Source: Cyclina sinensis (lineage: Eukaryota > Mollusca > Bivalvia > Venerida > Veneridae). Taken from it: a stretch of DNA of 64,000 nucleotides. A model generated the notes under the pieces. It worked only from the letters and a program-made list of their open reading frames with translations. It ran no database searches and had not been told where the DNA came from. Within the stretch, counting starts at the first letter, position 1; each line of letters opens with the position of its first letter. This document shows, piece after piece, positions 45,961 to 59,020 of this stretch. The translations under genes were made by a program, and so were the position numbers. The DNA lies in the NCBI GenBank assembly GCA_012932295.1, contig JAAONU010000006.1:16942904-17006903 (forward strand). The letters run 5' to 3'.

Positions 45961-46544
45961 AAGTTAAAAGTTAGAACTGAAACACATTACACTCCAACTG
46001 ACTTTGAAGTGATAATTTTGGTCAAAGAGCACTGGCATTTCGTTTTGGTTAACGAATTCTTTATTTTTGAAGAAATTAAGAAAAAGTGTAATTGTCAAAG
46101 TATACGTGAGGACCGTTATCAAGCGTTGCACATCGTATTTGAATATTTCGCTATCTTTGGCACATAGTTACGTATTCGTGATGAGTTTTGTTTCTGTTTC
46201 CTTTTCGAAATGTTGAAAGAGGCACTGGACACCATTAGGCATAAGCCTTTTTTATGTGTAATTTTGTTTAAAAATAAATAATGCCATATCATCTAATCTA
46301 TAGTTTTAATATTACTTTAGCCAGTGGAATTAAAATACTTGTATTAAGTATTGTATCTTTTTAAGATTCTAAGAGCAATAAACACATAGAAGAGAAATGC
46401 TAGTTTTTGTAACAAGATAAACAAACCAGGATCGACTGCCGTTATATAGTTGAAGCCGTACGGCGTCATTTCTCTTTTAAAGTAAACGAACTTTGCTCAC
46501 TGGCAAGCAATCCGAGTAAACTTGGATATTTTTGAAAAAAATAT

Positions 46545-46845
46545 TTATTTCCACAAATCAAAATTAATGTGTCAATAAGTGGATCTATACGTTTTTTTTC
46601 TACGTAAATGTTGATTTTGCCACGTTAGCAAAGCTCTCTCGTGATTCAAAGCTGACAATAAAAAGTCTGTCTAGTACTAGAAGCACTTTATCCACAAGCT
46701 TAATAAGGAAAAGAAAATCCAACAACAGTGTCAGGAAATTGATTTATGATTTCACAATTAATTTCTAGCATAATAATTCCACAACTCAAAATTCGTTTGT
46801 CAATAAGCAGATCTGTACGGGCATTTTATACGCCGCTAGATACGT
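46545..46845. repeat. Local duplication
   Basis: TGTCAATAAGTGGATCTATACG (46571 on) recurs as TGTCAATAAGCAGATCTGTACG (46799 on) with similar flanks. Two diverged copies lie about 230 bp apart. Confidence 0.6.
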
Positions 46846-46870
46846 TATGGACGATTACTCTTATCAAAGT

Positions 46871-47120
46871 AGTGTAACAGTAATGCTTCAAACATTTAGA
46901 ACAAAAAAGAACAGCCAACTAATTATGCTATATAAAATCGCAAACAATCTTGTGATAGTAGATCATAATCACTTAACTGCATCAAGAAATTGATATTTTA
47001 TACCATTTACAAGAACACATTATCACATGAACTCTTTCTTTCCACGTACTATCAGACCCTGGAATGTCTTGCCGTATAACACCTAGGCCAGTGTAAGTCC
47101 TCAGAACTTCACCGATAGCC
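46871..47120 (+). pseudogene. Non-LTR retrotransposon reverse-transcriptase tail, decayed
   Basis: One frame reads LQTFRTKKNSQLIMLYKIAN, then a stop, then FIPFTRTHYHMNSFFPRTIR continuing PWNVLP, then a second stop. The spacing of LYKI, a basic loop and SFFPRTIRPWNxLP is the C-terminal tail of CR1/Jockey-type retrotransposon ORF2 proteins. Two in-frame stops and the missing catalytic domains show a dead, 5'-truncated copy. Confidence 0.75.
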
Positions 47121-47389
47121 TAAACTCACACACGTACTAATTACATCATACTGTTTTTCTATTTTTAACAAAGCTGTGAATAATGTACAGTAACAAGATA
47201 TGTAACATGTCATCCCAGTATTAAACATTTGTCACTTATCTCTGAGTCATAATAAGTAATTGATTGTTAGGAGCACTATTGTAGATGCTTACCTTTTCAA
47301 GTCCTTTAAGAACTAAACTTAAGCTCTAACGCATAATGTGTTGTCTTTATTTTCAGATTTGATTAACTTGGTTTACTTTTACCTTTGAA

Positions 47390-50300
47390 CTCAGTTACCC
47401 AGCATCATTTGTAGATAATTACCACTGAAAGAACTGCGCTTAGCTACCCGGGCTTCATTTCCAGATTATTACCACTAAAAATGCCTGAGACTAGTTACCT
47501 GGGCATCATTTCCAGATAATTACCACTAAATAGACCTGAGCCTAGTTACCTGGGCATCATTTCCAGGTAATTACCACTAAAAAAGGCCTGATCCTAGTTA
47601 CATGGGCATCATTTCCAGATAGTTGCCACTAAAAAGGCCTGAGCCTAGTTACCTGGGCATCATTTCCAGATAATTACCACTAAAAAGGCCCGAGCCTAGT
47701 TACCCGGGCATCATTTCCAGATAATTACCACTGAAAGACCTGCGCTCAGTTACCCGGGCATCATTTTTAGATAATTACCAATAAAAAGGCCTGATCCCAG
47801 TTACCCGGGCATCATTTCCAGAAAATAACCATTAAAAAACCTAAGCCTAGTAACCCGGGTATCATTTCAAGATAATAACCACTGAAAAAACGGCCTGAGC
47901 CCAGTTACCCGGGTATCATTTCCAGATAATTACCATGAAAGACCTGAGCTCAGATATTCGGTCATCATTTCTAGATAATTACCACTGAAAGGAGGCCTTA
48001 GTTCAGTCACCCAGGCATCATTTCTAGATAATTACTACTGAAAAGCCTGTCCTAATTAATCCGGGCATCATTTCTAGATAACTACCACAGAAAGACCTGA
48101 GCCCAGTTACCCGGGCATCATTTCCAGATGATTACTACTGAAAGGAAGCCTGAGCCCAGTTACCCGGGGATCATTTCCAGATAATTACTACTGAAAGACC
48201 TAAGGCCAGTTACCCAGGCATCATTTCTAGATACTTTCCACTGAAAGGAAGCCTGAGCCCAGTTACCCGGGGATCATTTCCAGATAATTACCACTGAAAG
48301 GAAGCACAAGCCCAGTTACACGGGCATCATTTCAGATAATAAACACTGAAAGACCGAGTTACCCAGACCTCATTTCTAGATACTTACCACTGAAAGCTCT
48401 GAGCTCAGATACCCAGTCATCATTTCCAGATAATTACTACAGAAAGGAAGACTATGCCCAATAACCCGGGCATCATTTCCAGACAATTACTACTAAAAGA
48501 CCTGAGCCCAGTTGCCCTAGCATCATTTCCAGATAATTATTACAAAAAGGAGGCTCGAGCCCAGTTACCCAGGCATCATTTTCAGATAATTACTACTAAA
48601 AGGAGTCTCGAGCCCAGTAACCCTGGCATCATTTCCAGATAATCACTGCTAAAAGGAGGCTCGAGCCCAGTTACCCAGGCATCATTTCCAGATAATTACT
48701 TCTAAAAGGAGGCTCGAGCCCAGTTACCCAGGCTTTTTTTCCAGATAATTACTACTAAAATGAGGCTTGAGCCCAGTTACCCAGGCATCATTTCTAGATA
48801 ATTACTACTTAAAGGAGGCTCGAGCCCAGTTATACTGGCATCATTTCCAGATAATGACTACTAAAAGGAGGCGTGAGCCCAGTTACCCAGGCATCGTTTC
48901 CAGATAATGACTACTAAAAGGAGGCTCGAGTCCAGTTACCCAGGCATCATTTCCAGGTAATTACTACTAAGAGACCTGAGCCCAGTTACACAGACATCAT
49001 TTCCAGATAATTACCACTGAAAGGAGGCGTGAGCCCAGTTACCCGGGCATCATTTCTAGATAATTACTACTGAAAAGCCTGTCCCAATTAATCCGGGCAT
49101 CATTTCTAGATAACTACCACAGAAAGACCTAAGCCCAGTTACCCGGGCATCATTTCCAGATAATTACCACTGAAAGGAAGCCTGAGCCCAGTTACCCGGG
49201 GATCATTTCCAGATAATTACTACTGAAAGACCTAAGGCCAGTTACCCAGGCATCATTTCTAGATACTTACCACTGAAAGGAAGCCTGAGCCCAGTTACCC
49301 GGGCATCATTTTCAGATAATAACCACTGAAAGACCTGAGCCGAGTTACCCAGACCTCATTTCTAGATAATTACCACTGAAAGCTCTGAGCTCAGATACCC
49401 AGTCATTTTTTCCAGATAATTACAACAGAAAGGAAGACTGTGCCCAGTTACCCGGGCATCATTTCTAGACACTAACTACTTAAAGACCTTAGCCCAGTTA
49501 CCCTAGCATCATTTCCAGATAATTATTACAAAAAGGAGGCTCGAGCCCAGTTCACCAAGGCATCATTTCCAGATAATAACTACTAAAAGGAGTCTCGAAC
49601 CTAGTTACCCTAGCATCATTTCCAGATAATAACTGGTAAAAGGAGGCTCGAGCCCAGTTACCCAGGCATCATTTCCAGATAATTACTACTAAAAGGAGGC
49701 TCGAGCCCAGTTACCCAGGCATTTTTTCCAGATAATTACTTCTAAAATGAGGCTTGAGCCCAGTTACCCAGGCATCATTTCCAGATTATTACTACTAAAA
49801 GGAGGCTCGAGCCCAGTTATACTGGCATCATTTCCAGATAATTACTACTAAAAGGAGGAGTGAACCCAGTTACCCAGGCATCCTTTCCAGATAATTACTA
49901 CAAAAAGGAGGCTCGAGTCCAGTTACCCAGGCATCATGTCCAGGTAATTACTACTAAAAGACCTGAGCCAAGTTACACAGGCATCATTTCCAGATAATAA
50001 CCACTGAAAGGTGGCGTGAGCCCAGTTACCCGGGCATAATTTCTAGATAATTACCACTGAAAGGAGGCTTGAGCTCTGTTCACCGGGCATCATTTCCAGA
50101 TAATTACCACTGAAAGGAGTCTCAAGCCAAGTTACCCAGGCATCATTTCCAGATAATTACAACTGAAAGGAGGCCTTAGTTCAGTCACCCAGGCATCATT
50201 TCCAGATAATTACCATTGAAAGGAGGCGTGAGTCCTGTTACCAGGGTATCACTTCTAGATAATTACAACTGAAAGGAGGCCGGAGCCCAGTTACCCAGGC

Positions 50301-51556
50301 ATCATTTTCAGATAATTACCACTGAAAAGAGGCCTGAGCCCAGTTACGTAGGCATCATTTCCAGAAAATAACCACTGAAAGGAGGCTCGAGCCCAGTTAC
50401 CCAGGCATCATTTCCAGATAATGGCGACTGAAAGGAGGCCTGAGCCCAGTTATCCAAGCATCATTTCCAGATAATTACAACTGAAAGGAGGCCTGTGCCC
50501 TGTTACCAAGGCATCATTTCCAGATAATGACCACTGAAAGGAGGCGTGAGCCCAGTTACCCGGGCATCATTTCCAGATAATGACCACTGAAAGGAGGCGT
50601 GAGCCCAGTTACCCAGGCATCATTTCCAGATAATGACCACTGAAAGGAGGCGTGAGCCCAGTTACCCGGGCATCATTTCCAGATAATGACCACTGAAAGG
50701 AGGCGTGAGCCCAGTTACCCAGGCATCATTTCCAGATAATGACCACTGAAAGGTGGTCTGAGCCCAGTTACCCAGGCATCATTTCCAGATAATTACTACT
50801 GAAAAGAGGCCTGAGCCCAGTTACCCAGGCATCATTTCCACATAATACCACTGAAAAGAGGCCTGAGCCCAGTTAATAAGGCATCATTTCTAGATAATTA
50901 CCACTGGAAGGAGGCTTGAGCCCAGTTACCCAGGCATCATTTCTAGATAATTACTACTGAAAATCCTGAGCCCAGTTACCCAGGCATCATTTCCAGATAA
51001 TTACCACTGAAAGGAGGACTGAGCTTAGTTACCCAGGCATTATTTCCAGATAATTACCACTGAAAGGAAGCCTGAGGCCAGTTACCCAGGCATCATTTTT
51101 AGATAATTTCCACTGAAAGGAGGCCTGAGCCCAGTAACCCGACAATCATTTCTAAAAAATTACAACTGAAATGCCTGAACCAATTACTCAAACATCAATT
51201 CTAAATAATTTTTACTGAAAAGACCTGAGCCCAGTACCCGGGCATCTTTCTAGATAATTACTACTGAAAAGACCTAATCCCAGTTCACCGGGCATCATTT
51301 CTAGATAATTACTACTAAAGACCTGAGTCCAGTTACCCGGGCATCAATTTTAAATAATTACTACTAAATAGACCTGAGTTTAGTTACCCGGGCATCAATT
51401 CTAAATAATTTCTACTAAAAAGACCTGAGCTAAGTTACTCGGGCATCATTTCTAGATAATTACCACTGAAAGACCTGAGCCCTAATACCCGGGCATCATT
51501 TCTAGATAATAACCACTGAAAGACCTAAGGCCAGTTACCCAGGCATCATTTCTAGA
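47390..51556. repeat. 53-bp satellite, heterogeneous block
   Basis: About 80 copies of a 50-54 bp unit containing AGTTACCCGGGCATCATTTC, AGATAATTACCACTGAAAGG and AGGCCTGAGCCC. Copies are diverged. A higher-order duplication is visible: 48040-48960 and 49070-49960 share the same series of variant units (e.g. AGCTCTGAGCTCAGATACCC at about 48394 and 49380, 986 bp apart). A run of GAGGCGTGAGCCC units at 50530-50750 is locally homogenised. Confidence 0.96.
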
Positions 51557-52382
51557 TGCTGTGAAATCATTTAAATTCGATGGCATAAAATTTCGTTGTT
51601 TACCGGCAGAAGTCAATTTCGTGGGGTCGTAAATTCTAGGAATTCAATTGCTAGGTAAAATAAAATACGGGGCCGAAAATTCGTTGATTTCAACGTTAGG
51701 TGAAAGGAAACCTTACAAACATTATCCGGCATTTGTGCTTTGAAATTGTTGACGCGTGCAAGTTAACGTGTTTCCACCTTACCAAACAACCGAAGAGTCG
51801 TTTCTATGGTAATTTACCTACCGATCGGTCTTCTCAATTAACAAGAGTCAAATGTCAATTATACTTTTTAATATGTTGCGCATCGTTTTCATTGTTAAAA
51901 TTTAAGGTGTGTAAAAACTGTCTTTATCAATTTTAAAGCTGTGAAGAACGTCGGCCTTCCGTCTGTGATAATGTAAAAATAAACATATCATTCAGGGACC
52001 GTATAAATGAAAGAAGCGTCTGCAGTATATAGCGCGGTTTGACAGAGACGTGACGCTACGTCACTACAATTTCCACTTTCAGTTTGGATGCACTTAGTAA
52101 ACAAACAAAATACGGATACACACCTGAGAAAAAAAACTCATTAGTCGGTTTAGTATCAGATTCATACCTATGTTTCTCGTTGATTCATTGAATGAAGTAC
52201 AAAAAAGCCACAGGTAAGCACACAACTTGTCTACGGACGATGTACCAACTACGAACCACGTCTCACGCCTTTTTTGGCGCTATTGACTAATCGGGCATAC
52301 TTAACATTATCTTGGGTAACTTGAACCACGAAATCCACGAAAATTAATCCCCCACGAATATTTATGATTTCACAGTTACTGT
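51557..52382. mobile_element. MITE inserted in the 53-bp satellite
   Basis: The left end is CTGTGAAATCATTTAAATTC. The right end in reverse complement is CTGTGAAATCATAAATATTC, then GTGGGGGATTAATTTTCGTG. The satellite stops in the middle of a unit (TCTAGAT) and resumes at TAATTACTACTG, so the element interrupts one repeat unit. It is about 820 bp. The 78-codon frame at 51700-51936 has no recognised feature. Confidence 0.75.
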
Positions 52383-54945
52383 AATTACTACTGAAAGGAG
52401 GCCTGAGCCTAGTTTACCGGGCATCATTTCTAGATAATTACCACTGAAAAGAGGCCTGCGCCTAGTTCACCCGGCATCATTTCTAGATATTTACCACTGA
52501 AAGGAGGCCTGAGTCCAGTTCACCGGGCATCATTTCTAGATAATTACCACTGAAAAGAGGCCTGAGCCTAGTTCACCCGGCATCATTTCTAGATATTTAC
52601 CACTGAAAGGAGGCCTGAGTCCAGTTCACCGGGCATCATTTCTAGATAATTACCACTGAAAAGAGGCCTGCGCCTAGTTCACCGGGCATCATTCTAGATA
52701 ATTACCACTGAAAAGAGGCCTGAGCCTAGTTCACCGGGCATCATTTCTAGATAATTACCACTGAAAAGAGGCCTGAGCCCAGTTCACCGGGCATCATTTC
52801 TAGATAATTATCACTGAAAGGAGGACTGAGCCTAGTTCACCGGGCATCATTTCTAGATAATTACCACTAAAAGGAGGACTGAGCCTAGTTCACCGGGCAT
52901 CATTTCTAGATAATTATCACTGAAAAGAGGCCTGAGCCCAGTTCACCGGGCATCATTTCTAGATAATTATCACTGAAAAGAGGACTGAGCCTAGTTCACC
53001 GGGCATCATTTCTAGATAATTACCACTGAAAAGAGGCCTGAGCCCAGTTCACCGGGCATCATTTCTAGATAATTATCACTGAAAAGAGGCCTGAGCCTAG
53101 TTCACCGGGCATCATTTCTAGATATTTACCACTGAAAGGAGGCCTGAGTCCAGTTTACCGGGCATCATTTCTTGATAATTACCACTGAAGGAGGTCTGAG
53201 CCTAGTTCACCGGGCATCATTTCTAGATAATTACCACTGAAAGGAGGCCTGAGTCCAGTTCACCGGGTATCATTTCTTGATAATTACCACTGAAAGGAGG
53301 CCTGAGCCTAGTTCACCGGGCATCTTTTCTAGATAATTACCACTGAAAGGTGGCCTGAGTCCAGTTCATCGGGCATCATTTCTGGATAATTACCACTGAA
53401 AGGAGGCCTGAGCCCAGTTACCCGGGCATCATTTGTAGATAATTACCACTGAAAGGAGGCCTGAGCCCAGTTCACGGGGACATCATTTCTACATATAGAT
53501 AATTTCCACTGAAAGGAGGCCTGAGCCCAGTTCACCGGGCATCATTTCTAGATAATTACCACTGAAAGGAGGCCTGAGCCCAGTTCACCGGGCATCATTT
53601 CTAGATAATTACCACTGAAAGGAGGCCTGAGCCCAGTTCACGGGGACATCATTTCTACATATAGATAATTTCCACTGAAAGGAGGCCTGAGCCCAGTTCA
53701 CCGGGCATCATTTCTAGATAATTACCACTGAAAGGAGGCCTGAGCCCAGTTCACCGGGCATCATTTCTAGATAATTACCACTGAAAGGAGGCCTGAGCCC
53801 AGTTCACCGGGCATCATTTCTAGATAATTACCACTGAAAGGAGGCCTGAGCCCAGTTCACCGGGCATCATTTCTAGATAATTACCACTGAAAGGAGGCCT
53901 GAGCCTAGTTCACCGGGCATCATTTCTAGATAATTACCACTGAAAGGAGGCCTGAGCCCAGTTCACCGGGCATCATTTCTTGATAATTACCACTGAAAGG
54001 AGGCCTGAGCCCAGTTCACCGGGCATCATTTCTAGATAATTACCACTGAAAGGAGGCCTAAGTCCAGTTACCCGGGCATAATTTCTAGGTAATTACCACT
54101 GAAGGAGGCCTGAGCCCAGTTCACCGGGCATCATTTCTAGATAATTACCACTGAAAGGAGGCCTGAGCCCAGTTCACCGGGCATCATTTCTAGATAATTT
54201 CCACTGAAAGGAGGCCTGAGCCTAGTTCACCGGGCATCATTTCTAGGTAATTACCACTGAAGGAGGCCTGAGCCCAGTTCACCGGGCATCATTTCTAGAT
54301 AATTACCACTGAAGGAGGCCTGAGCCCAGTTCACCGGGCATCATTTCTAGATAATTACCACTGAAAGGAGGCCTGAGCCTAGTTCACCGGGCATCATTTC
54401 TAGATAATTACCACTGAAGGGAGGCCTGAGCCTAGTTCACCGGGCATCATTTCTAGATAATTACCACTGAAAGGAGGCCTGAGCCCAGTTCACCGGGCAT
54501 CATTTCTAGATAATTACCACTGAAGGAGGCCTGAGCCCAGTTCACCGGGCATCATTTCTAGATAATTACCACTGAAAGGAGGCCTGAGCCCAGTTCACCG
54601 GGCATCATTTCTAGATAATTACCACTGAAGGAGGCCTGAGCCCAGTTCACCCGGCATCATTTCTAGATAATTACCACTGAAAGGAGGCCTGAGCCCAGTT
54701 CACCGGGCATCATTTCTAGATAATTACCACTGAAAGGAGGCCTGAGCCCAGTTCACCCGGCATCATTTCTAGATAATTACCACTGAAAGGAGGCCTGAGC
54801 CCCGTTCACCGGGCATCATTTCTAGATAATTACCACTGAAAGGAGGCCTGAGCCCAGTTCACCGGGCATCATTTCTAGATAATTACCACTGAAAGGAGGC
54901 CTGAGCCCAGTTCACCGGGCATCATTTCTAGATAATTACTTTTGA
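52383..54945. repeat. 53-bp satellite, homogeneous block
   Basis: About 48 copies of the same unit as the block to the left, but far more uniform and with AGTTCACCGGGCATCATTTC + TAGATAATT as the dominant form. A rare variant (GGGGACATCATTTCTACATA) occurs twice, at about 53475 and 53643, showing a recent duplication of about 168 bp (three units). Single-base AAAGG/AAGG variants cluster at 54100-54640. Confidence 0.97.
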
Positions 54946-56265
54946 AACGTCTCAGCTTATTCGCTTATGTGAAGACTCGAAATAGAGGGATGATTTCAAA
55001 GCAAAATTTGTAGCCCAGGAAGAACCCTAGCCTCCTATTCTGTTGACAGTCTTCTTGTTACATAGTCTGATTCTCAGATTTCAAAACCTTATGTCAAGTA
55101 GGTAGAGGTCAGGTCCTAAAGTACCACTAGAATACATGTTTTTACTATTTTTATTTATATTTAGAATTTGTTTAGCACAAAGATTATAAAACATTCTTTT
55201 TGTTTATACCATGAAAAAGAAAATCTTCCCTTTTATTTCTCTATAAAGGTCAGAGGTCAGAGCGTACAACTTGTGTACAGGCAAGCTTTTTGGTATTACA
55301 TAATCATTTACAAGAGTACTTTAATACTCATAAACAGAATCTCAATATATGAAATGTTTGCCGAAATTTTAAAATTTCGTTACTAGAATTTTTTTGACAA
55401 ATTTATGTTAACAGTGTTTTATAAACTTATGGCACGTTTTTTTTATTTGTTATAAATTGCTATCATAAACGTATGTGATAGAAAAGCTTTTAAGTAAGTT
55501 ATGCGCATTGAGGTAGAAGAATTTATATCTTATTATGAATTACTAAGCTGAAATAGTATGCTTTAGCAATATTGAAGCTGCCTTTGTGATGAATTTAAAA
55601 TTCTGACTTGAGATAACTTCTTTGTAAATGTCAATTTTAAAAAGCAATTTTTTTCAAACAGAAAATGCAAAACAGGCTATATATGACCCATTAATTTGCC
55701 TCTAATTTCACAAATTCAAAAGATGTCGTTTCAACTTCTGCACTTTTCCCTGTCTCCCCCAGATATGTAAATGAATATGTTGATGGTATTTGTTTGATGC
55801 CGTCAGTAAACAATACTTATGTTAACAATACTTTTTCTGTTGAAGCTTAGAAAATGCAAATGTCTGCGAGAGTTCCTATTATTTCTTTCAGCAGTCAGTC
55901 AACTGAAATATCTCAACACGAGTCTCGCTCTGAAATTAAATAATGTAAATAAATATGTTTATTCTTTACTATTACAACGTAGGCGATAAAAATACGAGCG
56001 CTATTGTTTTCTCTTCATTAAAAATATATTCTGCATGTTTATCTGTGCAAGTGCCGTTCTTCCAAGGCTTCATATGCCTTCATGCAATACTTCAAGATTT
56101 TCTTGCAGTATGATTGTAAAACATTTCTTAATTGGGCACGAAGGAAAATGACAGCTTAAAATGATTGAAATCTCACGCTCATGTATTTAGTCACTATGCT
56201 ATTGTGTTATTGCACCGCCTTAGTATCTTTTTTCCCCAGAAAAAAAAAGTTCACAACAGCCATGC
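54946..56265. other. AT-rich spacer between satellites
   Basis: No gene, RNA or repeat is recognised; the short frame at 55168-55386 has no supporting feature. Confidence 0.4.
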
Positions 56266-57100
56266 GATGGTGAATCTTATTTGTAAGGTCATATGGCATC
56301 CGATGTTGAATCTAATAAGTTATGTCATGTGGCATCTGATATTGCTTCTTATTAATAAGGTCAGGTTGAATCCTATTTTGAAGTTTTTTGTAAGGTCATG
56401 TGGCATCCGATGTTAATTCTTATCTGTAAAGTCATGTGGTTTCGAATGTTGAATCTTATTTCTAAGATCCTGTGGCATCCGATGATGAATCTTATTTGCA
56501 AGGTCATGTGGTTTCCAATCTTGAATCTTATTTGTAAAGTCATGTGGCATATGTTGTTGAATCTTATTTGTAAGGTCATGTGGTTTCCAATGTTGAATCT
56601 TATTTGTAAAGTCATGTGGTTTCGAATGTTGAATCTTATTTCTAAGATCCTGTGGCATCCGATGATGAATCATATTTGCAAGGTCATTTGGTTTCTAATC
56701 TTGAATCGTATTTGTAAAGTCATGTGGCATATGTTGTTGACTCTTATTTGTAAGGTCATGTGGTTTCCGATGTTGAATTTTATTTGTAAAATCATGTGGC
56801 ATCCGTTACTGAATCTTATTTGTAAAGGCGTGTGGTTTTCGTTGTTAAATCTTATTTGTGAGGTCATGTGGTTTTCGCTGTTGAATCTTATTTGTAAGGT
56901 CATGTGGCATCCGTTGTTGAATCTTATTTGTAAGGTCATGTGGCATCCGTTGTTCAATCTTATTTGTAAGGTCATGTAGCATCCGAAGTTAAATCTTATT
57001 AGTAGGTTTATGTGGCATCCGATCTTATTTGTAAGGTCATGTGGCATATGATGTTCTGATGTTGAATCTTATCTTTAAGTTTATGTATCATCCGATGTTA
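56266..57100. repeat. 36-bp satellite
   Basis: About 23 copies of a 36-bp unit containing GTTGAATCTTATTTGTAAGG and TCATGTGGCATCCGAT. Five-unit blocks of 180 bp are duplicated (56437-56616 and 56617-56796). 36 is divisible by three, which produces long repetitive frames on both strands (for example 56398-56979, NLICKVMW-type); these are not genes. Confidence 0.96.
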
Positions 57101-58740
57101 AAATTTCTGATATTGGCAAGAAAAACCCTGTATTTTCGCATTTTAACAACCTGTATTTTTCTTATATTTCATTAAACTCTGTTGCAATGAAGAAACAAAA
57201 AGAATTCTACATAGATAACCGACATCGAGATCTACAATACATACAGTTCATCTGTACAACCTGTTAAATAACAAGCGACTGAGATTTTTACCGATACTGT
57301 ATGCAAATGAGCGTAATTAGACAGATTGTGTTATTCGTGCAAGAATAAGGAGCCACGGTCTCATTAAGAATTATTGATCTTAGAGATGCAATCTTATTGG
57401 CGGAACTATTGATCAAAATAATCACAGACTTTCTTACATAGCCAGATTTTTCTGAAAATGTTTGACCTAATTATCAAAGCAAATATGCTACAAATGAATA
57501 AAAAAATTATTAAAGCTGATATGTTGCAATATATTTAAATAAAACTCAGAAATTTAGGTTTTTGCAATTAAACGGTGTATTATTTTCTACAGTTGATTTT
57601 TTATGCATTCTTATGCATTATTATTTTTTCTATTCAATCAAAGTTATATTTTGTGTTTCCTTGTAATAATTTGTACTAATTAATACTTAGTTAGTATTAA
57701 ACGAGCGAGCAAATATTCAGTATGAATATACTCATTGACAAGTATCTTGAAGATGGAGTTTATTTATTCGATATTTTTCAAAAACCAAACTGTCTCTTGA
57801 AATTATATTCTTGTGTTTTTACTATCTAAAATACAAGACAGATTGGTTACTTTTCTTTTTATAACGATGACTTTTAATTGTCCGCTGAATTTGTCATTGT
57901 TACGATGAAAATCTTGCATGTCTGAGAAGAATATAGCACCATTTCCTGGAAAATCTCGCTATTAACCAAGTGAAAAATAGAATATAAAACACAAATGGGA
58001 TTTCAAAATTGCTTGATGCATCAATGCAAGAAATTATTCCAAAGCGTATAAACTGCACAAATATGTCAAGACCAGTTTAATGGATGATAATAAATAGGCA
58101 TTTACATTCACTCTGTAGTCGTGAATGATCTTTTCCAGAACTTAAATTACGTCCTTTTTGAAATCAGTCGATTAGATGCTTGCCGATATAATGCAATAAA
58201 AGAAAGTTTATTTCGAAAACTCTACAAAGACGAAGTCGCAGTGAAAGAAATGCAACACAATGTCAGCTAGTTTTCTGTCTTTGAAAAGTAATAATGACAA
58301 AAACAATCTCAAACGAATAAGGTTATTTATAATGAGTGCATCACCAGTTTTGTTAAAATGTCAGTTTATTTCCATTCATAAAAGGCATTTTCTGCTTAAT
58401 AAACATTGCATAAACATTTAGATTTATTCTCCTGAATATTTCTGCTGAAAACACTAGAACGTGTCTTAAATCATAGTCTTTAATGATATCTAAGGTATTT
58501 CAGACAGACTTTTGGTACTATTGAGAACACAGCTGTGTCGTTGAAAATGTCAACATTCATTTTTAGATTATAAGGCATTTTTTATGATTTTCAAGTATAA
58601 TATAAAACCGCTCTGTCTACAATTTGAAAATAAATATGTGATGGAGCACATGTTAACCAAATACAGATTGTTCTAACCCAGACTGATTTAATTTTTCATT
58701 GATCATTTACTAAAGAAATTCTAAGTAAATCATACACTTA
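57101..58740. other. AT-rich DNA without recognised genes
   Basis: No coding exon, RNA gene or repeat can be supported here. Two weakly similar stretches near 58355-58395 and 58545-58580 (TTAAAATGTCA... and GAAAATGTCAACATTCATTT) may be a diverged local duplication. Confidence 0.4.
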
Positions 58741-58748
58741 CAGATAAT

Positions 58749-58973
58749 TCAGTAAAATATTTGGTTTCCTTTCATTGAATTTAACGCCTTCTCACAGCAA
58801 AAAGTCATATCAGGTGGACAATTTACATGCGACGTAATGAAGTTTTTTCTCAGGAATTCTAAGCAAGTACCTGTATATAAACAGAAAGATTTACATACAC
58901 CATATTTATTTAGTAGAAATATTGATAAAAGTAATGACAATTTCGCTACATCGGCCAAAGACCTATACAACAC
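58749..58973 (-). CDS. Candidate small cysteine-rich secreted peptide
   Basis: The minus strand from the ATG at 58973 encodes 74 residues. A hydrophobic stretch (LSLLLSIFLL, about residues 12-22) could serve as a signal peptide. It is followed by six cysteines with spacing C-x3-C-x5-C-x14-C-x6-CC, including YTGTCLEF and NCPPDMTFCC. The terminal CC pair and six-cysteine total recall small disulfide-stabilised secreted peptides such as defensin-like ones, but the spacing does not exactly fit a family I can name. A TATAAA box lies 42 bases upstream of the ATG. Alternatively, an acceptor-like TTTATATACAG within the frame at about 58883-58893 could make only the C-terminal part an exon. No neighbour suggests a role. 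Confidence 0.38.
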   Translation of the reverse strand: MLYRSLADVAKLSLLLSIFLLNKYGVCKSFCLYTGTCLEFLRKNFITSHVNCPPDMTFCCEKALNSMKGNQIFY

Positions 58974-59014
58974 TACAGATAATGTCTGATAATTTATCTA
59001 CCTGAATTCTTTAC

Positions 59015-59020
59015 TTTATA
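59015..59020 (-). promoter_or_regulatory. TATA box for the peptide frame at 58749-58973
   Basis: The minus strand reads CATTTTTATAAAGTAAAG; TATAAA is 42 bases upstream of the ATG, placing transcription start near 58985-58992. Inferred from spacing alone. Confidence 0.35.

Noticed and set aside
56398..57047. Repetitive frames on both strands (NLICKVMW and MTLQIRFN types)
   Set aside because: Products of a 36-bp tandem unit, open on both strands at once.
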